Assembly (NCBI GenBank): GCA_032164295.1
Contig: JAJHTX010000009.1
Coordinates: forward strand, 806,001-870,000
DNA length: 64,000 bases
Reading direction: 5' to 3'
DNA from: Inonotus obliquus
Taxonomy: Eukaryota > Basidiomycota > Agaricomycetes > Hymenochaetales > Hymenochaetaceae
In this document: positions 23,698 to 32,740 of the stretch, in pieces
How positions within the stretch are numbered: the stretch's first letter is position 1
How the letters are laid out: every line of letters starts with the position of its first letter
Position numbers and translations under genes: made by a program
Notes under the pieces: generated by a model
Databases searched by the model: none
What the model saw: the letters and a program-made list of their open reading frames with translations, nothing else
What the model was told of the DNA's origin: nothing

Positions 23698-24236
23698 CAA
23701 ACTCGATGTACTGCTTGCAAGGAAAAACAATAGTTATCATATACTTATATTTGCGTGATATGGATAAGAAATTCATCTCATGTTTCGAATGAATGCTGCA
23801 TTCTTATAAGAACAATATGTGTGTATTGTAAGGCAACATATCACTTTCCAATCAAAATATGTCTGCTTGTACCCTGTAGGAATCGAGATGCTTTGTATGC
23901 TCATTCACGACCTTACATGTGCCAGTCTTGCTGACCGATCTGTGTATGACATATGTAATCTGACATATCTGATGCGATCTTACAACTACTTTCGTTACCC
24001 TGTAGGAATCGAGATCCGTTGTATGTGTAGTTACCTCTTTCGGGCCTTTTACTACTTATATGCACATGTATGTGACATGGATTCTGCTAGACTTTTTCCC
24101 GATGAGGCAGTAGAATTTTCTGTAAGCAATGTAGATGGGGTAGTACATAAGCGAGAGAAAATATGTTAGCTAATCAAGGGCTGGGCATCAATGGGGAGCG
24201 GCAGGGCAAACCTTGATTTGCTCGGCCGACTTATTC

Positions 24237-24314
24237 GGGACGCCAAGACAGGGGTCAAAATCCCTGTTCCCCCGGTGCATTGGGGGGAACTGGGATCAAA
24301 TTTGATGGCGTCCC
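24237..24314. repeat. Imperfect ~78-bp palindrome
   Basis: The left arm begins GGGACGCCAAGACAGGGG and the right arm ends TTTGATGGCGTCCC. The outer 9 bp pair perfectly and the inner parts imperfectly, including CCCCC against GGGGG near the centre. It could fold as one long hairpin or be a tiny MITE. Confidence 0.45.
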
Positions 24315-24676
24315 ATGGGACGGTCTGGGCGAGCTTGGCAAAATTATATAAGCGAGGCAGGAAAGATGACAAATAAGACGCCAAGACTGTTGGGATTTTA
24401 ATCCCGGTGCATTTGCAGTTCCCGAGCAGCCAAGACATACGATCCACCGTGGGAGAAGCTAAAGTTATGACAAAGGATCAGCAAACCACTGCAGATGTCA
24501 CGCTTTTCCCGCAGAAGCTGGCTCAGTCACTGTGACATGCTGCCTTGCCAATAGATTCTCCTCTTGGCTAGCAAATGTGCACGCATCGATGTTTCTGCAA
24601 AAAAATGCTCTATTGGCATTACCTGGTGAAAAGTTTGATCGTCTCGGCAACCCGGCAACCTGTCTTTGATTTTAAC

Positions 24677-24687
24677 TCCGACTCGGA
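24677..24687. promoter_or_regulatory. Orphan TCCGACTCGGA dyad
   Basis: It is identical to the motif upstream of the F-box genes but has no F-box gene to its left. It lies at the edge of the segmental duplication. Confidence 0.45.
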
Positions 24688-24728
24688 AGTAGATATTTTG
24701 ATATTGCATTGCGAGCCTACTATGATTA

Positions 24729-25098
24729 CTGTACGCATCTGTACGGGTGCAACCGAGACGACTGCGTTACAGCAACGAAACTGCCAACCAGGGCAGGGTT
24801 ACGCGTTACAGAGCCTATTCCAGGCAACTAAAACAACCGGATGGAGACGATAGGTCCGAAATGACTTCCGAAAGAGGGATGTCACACGCCGGGAAACACC
24901 TTTTCTGGAATCGCGATTTACTTCCCGCCCAAGAACATACCAAATATAGGCAAACTGAGCTACCCCAGAGGAAATTCGGAAGAGTTTTCTGCGTTACGCC
25001 CTTTATGAAGCAACCCGACCCTTGCGTTACACGTTACACCAAGCAACGCAACCAAGGCTGCGTTACCGTTACGGTTGCACCCGTACAGATGCGTACAG
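24729..25098. mobile_element. 370-bp Tc1/mariner-type MITE with TA target duplication
   Basis: Positions 24729-24755 and 25072-25098 are perfect 27-bp inverted repeats beginning CTGTACGCATCTGTACGGG. TA flanks both ends (24727-24728, 25099-25100). The matching place in the duplicated segment (about 50214) reads CTATGATTAGTATGA with a single TA, an empty site that confirms the boundaries. There is no transposase; the interior is rich in GCGTTAC repeats. Confidence 0.9.
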
Positions 25099-25388
25099 TA
25101 GTATGAACAACTTTTATCGTCTTCGTCACTTCATCTCACTCACAAAGCGCGAGTTAGGCCCAGAAGTCTCTATGCCAGCTTACCAAGGTGTAATTCGACA
25201 ATCCATAGTCATAGACTGCTGATGGTTCACAGTTGAATAAAAGTTCTTATTCGTCCATGCTATCATTGAAGCAATTATAGGCCCTATGAGCTTTGCTGAA
25301 ATCCTTGAGGCGTCTTGGTCGAAGGCTATCGAGTTGGGTGCGTATCATATAGGAAGCGTGTGGCCAGGTCGCTGATGCGCGTAATATA

Positions 25389-26060
25389 TAGGGATCGGCA
25401 GCGTACCGTAATGTACGGATACGGCCCGTGCGTATACAGATACGCTCTGTACTCGTATGGAGGCAGAGGACTTATTTTACGGATCTGTATTGTACGGACC
25501 GCATTACGTATCAAGAAATCCGAATTTAGGCGTAAACGGTCGTATACGGCAAATACGGTATACGGTCACGAGAGGATGATCAGGAGAGATGTTTACTTCA
25601 TTTTGCAGTTTACGCTTGTTCGTCCGAGTTGAGGAGCATAGAAATGATGGATATATCTTCCATAACTCTTGGAACCGACATCGAAACGTGCAATGGCGTA
25701 TGAATCATCCCGTATACCGACATCACCCGGCCCGCCGGGCCCGGGCAACTTGAATGTACGAGACTTTCTGGCAGACATACCATTGAAATCGGTGAGGTTC
25801 CCATCCAGTCTCTCGGGCAAGCATACTAAGCGTCTCGGAGCGACACAAGACCATCCCCGATCAATGATTCTTGATGTACCTTTCCTCGTTTCTTAAGAAT
25901 TCCTCTTGCTACCGTGCATACGACCGTATTCTGTATACGCCCGCTGCGTATCCGTACCCTGCTTGGATATGAAGAGTACGGTGACGTACAGTACGGCTCG
26001 TATGCCGTAGGAGGTCTTAACTTTACGCGCGTACCCGTATACGTACGCTGCCGATCCCTA
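25389..26060. mobile_element. 672-bp hAT-type non-autonomous element with 8-bp target duplication
   Basis: The ends are perfect 18-bp inverted repeats, TAGGGATCGGCAGCGTAC. GTAATATA flanks both sides (25381-25388, 26061-26068). Eight-bp duplications and TAGGG/CAGGG-like ends are typical of hAT. Copy 2 of the duplication has the empty site (CGCGTAATAAATACATTC near 50451). The outer ~200 bp on each side are rich in GTAC/CGTAT repeats; the middle (about 25570-25890) differs in composition. Confidence 0.9.
25593..25820 (-). other. Coding-like insert in the middle of the hAT element
   Basis: A 75-codon frame on the minus strand contains MSARKSRTFKLPGPGGPGDV and YGRYIHHFYAPQL. Its composition differs from the repeat-rich ends of the element, so it may be host sequence picked up by the transposon. 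No parent gene is recognised. Confidence 0.3.
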
Positions 26061-26068
26061 GTAATATA

Positions 26069-27613
26069 CATTCACATACACGTTGTAGAGGAAGAAGTGG
26101 CACTACATAGTAAGCACTAATACTCGCGAGGAATAGCTGCTTCCCATCGAAGAATACAATATTGTCTTCCATTCGAGGTCAAGGAACATATATTTCAGCT
26201 GATCTTCAGTGACGTTTGCGACGATTTCCGTCCCTTTATGTTCATAACCGTTATTTTCTCGATAATCTTCAACGAGTCCCGTCTCCATCTCTGGATTAGT
26301 GTGGCTAACTCCCATGAGCCGAACGTTTACCTTGAGCTTAATAACTTCGGTGAATCCCAGCAAGTTTGATAGATGCTTGGCCGCACTCTCTCCGCATTGA
26401 GAGGGAGGTGAGGGTCCGACTTCTAGCTTAAAGGTTTCCTGTAGCGAACGCATAGGCGAATCAGGAGGCGTCACGAGTAAGCGCCTGCCACTGTGTCGCT
26501 TGCAATACCACGGCCATGTCGTAGTCATAATCCGCCTTCGCACTCTCCGAGATAGGTAATATTCGTCGACCTGAAGCTTCCGCAGCTCGTGGAACATTCC
26601 AGCCCTGCGCAGCGTCGAAGCTGTTTGATTCGTACCGATGCTTCCGCAATCCTGTATGGACACCAGCATATCATAAACCTTCTCAAGTCAGGTGCCGTCG
26701 GTGACACGCAATTTGCGCTGCCTCGAAAAGCTATCATTGAAATCTATCCCGGTGGAGGATCGCATGGGTTATGACGAGATGAAGCCAGTGCAGCTTCCCA
26801 GCTTACTTGTTCTCAAATATGTACTGTCATACCTGGAGTCTCGAAACATAGCTCCTTGAATTATGTACCTGGCGCTCCAAAGGCAGATTTCCGACAGTTG
26901 GACGTAGCTATTCATGGCACGGAGACAGGCAAGCGACCGTTCTATTCATGGTCACGATAAACCGGTAATCATTTGGACGACGATTATGTGCAAGAGTAGT
27001 GACCGAGATTATCGCCAGAAATATGGAGTACTCTCGTAGGAAATGTGTCCACAACCACTCCGTACCCTACGTCTTGCTTCCTGTCGTAACTTCACTGCGA
27101 CCTTTGCTCTTCCCACCAAGTTTGAGCAAAAGGAGGAGGGATGGGGATTCGTTATGGATTTTAGCAAAATTCTGACTGAGCCACGAGTATGGTATACATG
27201 ATGAGCAGAAAGGGATGCCGTACGTCGCATCACGGAGACTCTACTCGGACCTGAGTTTCACAGGATACCAAAGCACTACAGTTTTCCATTAGTTTTCTGA
27301 GGAACACATCATATGAATTTGAGTCTCATACTTAAGCTCGGATCCGCCGTTCTCCCCACGCTGCCAGTAGTTTGACACTTCCGTCGTTCGGGATCTGAGA
27401 CACCAATAATGGGCCAAAATTCAGGATACTGGGGACTGCGAGTGCTGAAACACAGACAGAGAAACAGTGCGAGAGTTAGCACCGCAAGACGAGACAAGTC
27501 ATTCAATTGCGTATAGGGCTCTGTACACGAATACACTGATTCGTAGAGCAGAATCGCCAGCATGCTCCCCGTATGCAGGAGAAAAGTCAATGGACGGAAT
27601 TAAGGATCAGGGC
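26069..27613. other. F-box-like remnants downstream of the F-box gene
   Basis: On the minus strand 26103-26669 has a broken frame with leucine-rich, F-box-C-terminal-like composition. On the plus strand near 26690-26990 runs of KPVQLPSLLVLKYVLSYLES type suggest another LRR-like remnant. Positions ~27009-27590 recur almost unchanged at 51045-51582. None is an intact gene. Confidence 0.4.
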
Positions 27614-29071
27614 TCATACAACACCCCTCGGACAATGATCTGTGAGGTAATGAATGATATGGATAATGAACTGAAATAATAGTAGGGCTACTTGCCAGTA
27701 TCCATCCTCATGGGTTCGAAGGCACTCTACAGCTTCATAATTTCCAATGACTACTCTACCTCCTATAATGGTTTGTTTGACTTCGCGTCGAGACTCGCCG
27801 ATGTTTTCGTCTAGGTAGGACACCTCGACCGTTGTCAGCACCCCGTATATATTTCTGAGATATATGAGATCGGACTTTCCCAGACCTCTCGGTCGAGACT
27901 TCAGCAAGGCGACGAAAGCGACCCACCAGTCCGCATCCCCTTCGAAATCTACAGCGTGAAGGAAAAGTGTCTCAAGCACCGGACAAACAGCGGAATGTTC
28001 GTCTCCTAGTAGACCAATGGCGCCGGTATTGCTCGGAATGATAAGTTCGTGGAAGAAACACTTTGTCACGTATGCTCCACAGAGTCGCAGATATTTGAGG
28101 GTTGGCAAGAGGCGGAGAATCGGGATCAGAAGTTCTTCGTGAACACCATGCCAGTATATTATCAACGTAGTCAAAGGAGGAAGTGAGCGGCGGATGAAAC
28201 TTGTGAACATCCTCGCTGTCGCATGAAAATCGTACGAGATGCACCTGAGGAGCAAAACTTGTAGATTTGGAAGCGTCACAAAATCGACAATAAATGACGC
28301 AAGCTCGAATTTCAGTTTGAGAACTCGAAGGTTAGGCAGTCGGATCAGGGGCTCATTTTGGGAACGAGGAAATGGCGGGTCCTTGTATTGGCGGTAGTCG
28401 GCAATAAACTCCGTCAGGAAAGGGGCGGACTTCAGGACGTTCAACCATACGCGGAAAGCATGGTTCCTTGAACAGTCGTAAAAACTAATTTCGGCTGAAT
28501 CGGTAAGGGAACACAGAGGCTCCTCGCCTGTCATTATTTCGAAATCAGGTGCGCGAATGCAAAGTCGCCTTAGACGCGAAGATTGAACAATGCTGATTTC
28601 AGCGAGCAGCGGCTGCGTAAAGTCCAACTCGAGCGATGTGAGTATTGGCATGTTGGTCAGATTTAATCCTGGAAACTCGGGGGAGAGTTGTACGTGCCGA
28701 CAGGTGAATGTGACGTCTCTCCATCGATGTTGTTGAGAAATCATAGTGGTAATGATATGCTCGGCGTTACGATCAACGAATGAACTATAACAGCATTCGA
28801 CCCGAAAATTGAGCGGAGCCCCATTCGTTCTCTCGATCCATGTATCAAACACCGATCTCTGAGTAGTTGAATTTGGGAACCAATATCCATATTCGATGCA
28901 TAAATACGACCATAGCTCGCCAAACGAGACGGATAAAGCACGCCAGGTCCGACAAACGTGCGATATGCGCAGAGGCGCTAGGACCGAAGAGAGGTATTCA
29001 AGACGTTCGGTTGGGTGTGGCAGAGCAGAAAGAAATATATCGCAGAGGATCTCAGGAGGAATACGGTCCAT
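27614..29071 (-). CDS. F-box protein 1 (about 485 aa)
   Basis: ATG 29071 begins MDRIPPEILCDIFLSALPHP, a canonical F-box, followed by LAPLRISHVCRTWRALSVSF and GELWSYLCIEYG. The rest is leucine-rich repeat-like (LPNLRVLKLKFELASFIVDF; RLLPTLKYLRLCG; CPVLETLFLHAVDF). F-box proteins recruit substrates to SCF ubiquitin ligases through Skp1. The frame ends at 27614, but TGGCAA|GT near 27690 may be a splice donor, so the last ~25 residues are uncertain. An upstream in-frame GTG lacks support as a start. It is the best-preserved gene in duplication copy 1. The TCCGATTCGGA dyad lies 108 bp upstream. Confidence 0.85.
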   Translation of the reverse strand: MDRIPPEILCDIFLSALPHPTERLEYLSSVLAPLRISHVCRTWRALSVSFGELWSYLCIEYGYWFPNSTTQRSVFDTWIERTNGAPLNFRVECCYSSFVDRNAEHIITTMISQQHRWRDVTFTCRHVQLSPEFPGLNLTNMPILTSLELDFTQPLLAEISIVQSSRLRRLCIRAPDFEIMTGEEPLCSLTDSAEISFYDCSRNHAFRVWLNVLKSAPFLTEFIADYRQYKDPPFPRSQNEPLIRLPNLRVLKLKFELASFIVDFVTLPNLQVLLLRCISYDFHATARMFTSFIRRSLPPLTTLIIYWHGVHEELLIPILRLLPTLKYLRLCGAYVTKCFFHELIIPSNTGAIGLLGDEHSAVCPVLETLFLHAVDFEGDADWWVAFVALLKSRPRGLGKSDLIYLRNIYGVLTTVEVSYLDENIGESRREVKQTIIGGRVVIGNYEAVECLRTHEDGYWQVALLLFQFIIHIIHYLTDHCPRGVV

Positions 29072-29178
29072 GGAGGACAATCGGTGAGCTGAAGCGATCG
29101 AAACACAGCGAGAAGATGAGGTTCCTCGAGGATCTTGAAAGGGCAGCGTATACACATTGAGTTGTCTCTGATTCTAAA

Positions 29179-29189
29179 TCCGATTCGGA
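29179..29189. promoter_or_regulatory. TCCGATTCGGA dyad upstream of F-box 1
   Basis: Perfect dyad 108 bp upstream of the ATG at 29071, within a longer conserved block that continues AGTACCCGTGACTTGTCGCA. See the related sites at 50152, 52703, 55952 and 58072. Confidence 0.6.
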
Positions 29190-31060
29190 AGTACCCGTGA
29201 CTTGTCGCACAACTCAATATCAATATAGGATAGGTCATATCGTCCTGCCGTTGAAGCAATATCAAGGACCCGGGTCGGGTCAAGCGCATAGACATGCCGC
29301 GATGCCTTACAAAGTTTCGCTTGACTCTGAGTATCATAACAAAATGTTCCCTCCTTGGGACGCGAAAGTACACAATGGGGAAGATGCGACTACCGTTTTA
29401 TCTCATTCTCCGGCAAGAATAGCTGTGGGCATTGATGACCCTACATATATTCGAGTTAGTGGTGCATACGTCCACGCGCCGCGTCTAAGCTATTGGGTTC
29501 GTACCGATGTTACCATCGACCTGTACCGACAACATCGCGGGCTTGCGGTACCTACCCATGACGTAGGCGTGCTTGAAGACCTGCGCTGCCTCGAAATGTT
29601 CTCATGGTAATTTACATGCGCTTATTGGGATGAATCTAGTGCAACTCCCTAGCTTGCTCACCCTCAAGATTGATTCCTGGAACGAGAAGGCTTTTGAAAA
29701 GATTCAAATAAGGAAAAGGGAGAGAAACGATGGTCCGGGCATAGCTGGATGGAGGAGCGAGAAGATTCTGTATTCTATATTCCTTTGTATATTCTCCATT
29801 GGGGTGAGTGACGGAATAAACGGATAGAGGGACAAACCTTTGACCTATGAAAGCACAGCATCGTTACCGCATGAGGCTTACTGATATTTGCTCCGCTGTA
29901 TCAGGACCATACGTATACTTTACCTTTGGGGTATCTTCATCGGGAGAAAGTCGCAAAGCATGTTTTGCCTTGTATAGATTGCTTGCTAATTTATATCTAT
30001 TAGTCAACATATCACGTGGTCATAAGACTCACAAGATCAACTAAGTCGCATACAAGGATGTTGGATGAATACAAGACGAAAGAAAGGAAAATGCTTTTAT
30101 ATAGAAAATTGAAATTCTTGTGATGCTCTTTCACTCATCAAATAGCTCTTCTTCTTGCCTTGTAAATTAGATAAAATGATGTTTTCAATCAACTAATTGT
30201 ATTCCAAGGCAACTCAATTCTATGCTTTGCACCAAGTAACTTTTGAGACGATACAGAAAAATAATAAGGGGTGTGCATTATTAGATTATGGCAACAATAT
30301 ATTTAAATGTATTATTTTAGTTAGTGAGGCTTCAATGGAAAGTGTATGTTTGTTGCAGAGCTTCGGTCAGGCATACAATGAAAAAAGAAGACTGCTCGGG
30401 AGAATGTGATTCATATTTTAGGGTGATTTGTCCTTCCAAAACTGCAGATTGGATTTTAACCATCATATTCTACAAAGGAAAGTCTGGATTGAGCTGATTC
30501 CGTTTTTTTGAAGCTGCGTAAATGCAGTCACATGTGATGTCATCTGTACTTATTCCCAAGTCAACGCGTCCTTGTTCCTTGTCTCTTCTTTATCTACCAC
30601 TATCATCTTATTACTTACCTCTGCCTTCAGTGCTTATCTGTGCATACCCAGAGTTGTCAATAACTTGGAACACTGTGAGTCTGTGAAGTTTCAATCAAAT
30701 CCACTGGGTTAATGAGCTGTGCCACTCGCCACTGTATGCCTTGCCCGGCCTATACTCCTTCGTTTGCTGCCCAGCTTGGCTCATTCAATAATTTGGCTCT
30801 CAGATCCAGCATCTCCTACAGCTCAGGCAACAAGTTCCCACGGCGCTCTTCTAACCCGAATACCTTGAGTCCAACAACCGCTCCAAGAATCAAAGCTCAT
30901 CACCGAGTCTGAGCACTTCCTCGTTTGCATAGAGTTTCTGTCTCTGTTACTGTCTCGCACTTGATCATCCAATGGGTGTCTACAGATTAGGATCGCCGGC
31001 TTCATCCAACGGTGATACCAATGTCTGCCTTCTTCCACCATCTTCTCTCTCACAATCTAA
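29190..31060. other. Gene-poor region between F-box 1 and the C2H2 gene
   Basis: Positions 29190-29960 match 52714-53480 in duplication copy 2. A 137-codon plus-strand frame (29197-29610) ends near VGVLEDLRCLEMFS; this and QLPSLLTLKIDSW near 29645 resemble F-box/LRR remnants. 30000-30900 is AT-rich and empty; the C2H2 promoter should lie in 30900-31060. Confidence 0.4.
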
Positions 31061-31210
31061 ATGGACGCCCCGGCTCTCGTACCAGTACCTTCCTCTCCCC
31101 TCGAACAATCAATCATCTCTCCAGCACCCTCATCGAATAACAGCTCGCCCGTCTCCTCAGTCCATTCATACTCGGCAACAACAACTCTACCTCGACTCTC
31201 AACAACATGA
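31061..31210 (+). CDS. 49-codon upstream ORF overlapping the C2H2 start
   Basis: It opens with ATG 31061 (MDAPALVPVPSSPLEQ) and its TGA overlaps the next ATG as ATGA at 31207-31210. It could be a regulatory upstream ORF with termination-reinitiation, or the true protein start displaced by one base from the main frame. Confidence 0.35.
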   Translation: MDAPALVPVPSSPLEQSIISPAPSSNNSSPVSSVHSYSATTTLPRLSTT

Positions 31211-32254
31211 CCGACTTTCTGCAGTCCGTCCTCGATATGGACACCATACACCCCACAATCTACAGCGACCTCCAGGTGGCATCGGACGGCTCGTTCATGT
31301 CAACCGAGGAAGCTGATCGTTTGACCTCGCTGGATTTCTCTGGCATAGGTTTCGACAAAGATTCCTTGAAATTCGACATGGATAGCACCTACGCACCCTT
31401 TGGTGCTAGTCCATCCTTTACATATGGCGCGCTTGACGGCGAGCCATTCTCCATGGGCAGACATCTGCTCGTGAGTATTACTTTGTCCCAGTAAAGAAAC
31501 ATGTCCTGATGAAGAGACCTAGGGTGACTGGCCCATCCCCCCATCCTCGTTGGGTGCTGCCAACACCACCTACGAAGACCTTGTCACTCAAATCCCTTCT
31601 CCGCCTCCGATCAAGAGAGGCTTTGGTAACGACCTCTCAAATATAGAGAGGTCCACAGCAGATCTTCCTCCTCTGCTTTCCTCCTCCTCGTCATCATCGG
31701 GAGCATCGACTCCAGAGGTGGCGACACCAACGCATCTGCCCTCTCCCATCTCGGCTCCTGCACCGTCCTTGTCCCTGTCCCTGTGCCCGTCCCCGTCATC
31801 CTCGCCATCGTCCAGAGTCTCAACTCCAGAGGTGGCCACACTGGCAGACATGCCTTCCCCCATGTCGGTTCCCACGTCCGCATCCTTCTCTCCCATCTCG
31901 GCTCCCACTCCCTCGTCCTCCTCAGAGACACTCTCGCCCTCCTCTCCTGCATCGGCTCCAGTACACTCGTCCTCCTTGCCAGCCGGCAAAAGCTCGAAGC
32001 AGAGGAGGAATGCCACCCCGTCATCTTGCCCTCCAAACCGTTCATCTCCATCTCACCCTTGCAACGCTCCCATCGTTCCCACGCATCACAATGTCATTCG
32101 CAGTGTTGAAGGATGCACTAAAGGCTTCGGTGATCGGACTGCCATGCTCCGACATAACATGTCGGAGCATATGAGGCAGAGGCACAAATGTCAGTTCAGC
32201 CTCACGCTCGAGTCGACATCAAAGTTATAATCACAGCATCAATTCGCTTCAGAG
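31207..32254 (+). pseudogene. C2H2-type transcription factor, 5' part, broken by retrotransposon
   Basis: Exon 1 (from ATG 31207) encodes MTDFLQSVLDMDTIHPTIYS and ends at about 31470 in a GTGAGT donor; the acceptor is near 31523. Exon 2 encodes GDWPIPPSSLGA, a long Ser/Pro/Thr-rich low-complexity region, then a C2H2-like finger: EGCTKGFGDRTAMLRHNMSE and HMRQRH. The first Cys of the usual pattern is replaced by Ser. The chromovirus interrupts the gene at 32254, and the same reading continues at 40070. The product was probably a nuclear DNA-binding protein; it should now be inactive unless the insertion is spliced out. Confidence 0.7.
32250..32254. repeat. Target-site duplication CAGAG (left)
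   Basis: CAGAG at 32250-32254 is repeated at 40065-40069, directly outside the two LTRs. Confidence 0.9.
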
Positions 32255-32697
32255 TGTTATGCGAAACGACGGGTTCGGGGGGTACTCGAACGGAGTCGGG
32301 GTCTCTCACACCAGAGCTTAGGGTACGCTGCCTCAAACGTCGAAGACTTGTACAACGACGGAGACGACCATGCAGGCTAAGGGATGGTGGTGGTAAGAAG
32401 ATATATTTAAGTTAGTACAAACAATGAGTAAATACCTAAGGGATGGTGGTGGTAAGAAGAATAGTGAGATGGGGTACAAATGAGTCAGACTATCTACTTA
32501 TATACACACCAGACATGGGAAGATATTACTCTAAGAAGAATATTAGTAAGAAAGGAAAATAGAATATTATGGAACGTTCTGGTAAAGAGCGACTAAGCAA
32601 GATGAATAATAAGGATGAGTAAGCATATACAGAAAAGGAAGATGACAAATAAGGAATTAAGTAAGCAGAGCAAGAAGGAAAAGTTCAAGTCCTAACA
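32255..32697 (-). repeat. 3' LTR of the chromovirus (443 bp)
   Basis: It begins TGTTATGCGAAACG and ends GTCCTAACA, with short inverted ends TGTTA/TAACA. It includes a ~55-bp tandem duplication around AAGGGATGGTGGTGGTAAGA. Confidence 0.95.
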
Positions 32698-32710
32698 TTA
32701 CCCCCCCTTC
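32698..32710 (-). promoter_or_regulatory. Polypurine tract
   Basis: On the element strand GAAGGGGGGGTAA lies directly before the 3' LTR, the expected place of the plus-strand primer. Confidence 0.8.
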
Positions 32711-32740
32711 AAGGCTTGATCGTCCCAATCAAGAGTGAGT

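Larger units (their letters stand above)
23698..24728. other. Gene-free region with small repeats
   Basis: A phrase TACCCTGTAGGAATCGAGAT occurs at about 23870 and 23997. The imperfect palindrome at 24237-24314 lies here. No gene is supported. The segmental duplication begins at about 24650. Confidence 0.4.
24650..29960. repeat. Segmental duplication, copy 1
   Basis: This segment aligns in the same orientation with 50130-53480. The shared order is the TCCGACTCGGA motif, a ~0.25-kb spacer, F-box-like remnants, the F-box gene (intact here, dead in copy 2) and its 5' flank. Copy 1 has two extra blocks, the MITEs at 24729-25098 and 25389-26060; copy 2 keeps the empty sites. Confidence 0.85.

Noticed and set aside
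23820..24020. Possible tandem gene repeat around TACCCTGTAGGAATCGAGAT
   Set aside because: Only two copies of a 20-bp phrase in AT-rich sequence without coding support.
31588..32051. Long acidic minus-strand frames
   Set aside because: They are the complement of the Ser/Pro/Thr-rich low-complexity exon of the C2H2 gene and have no coding support of their own.
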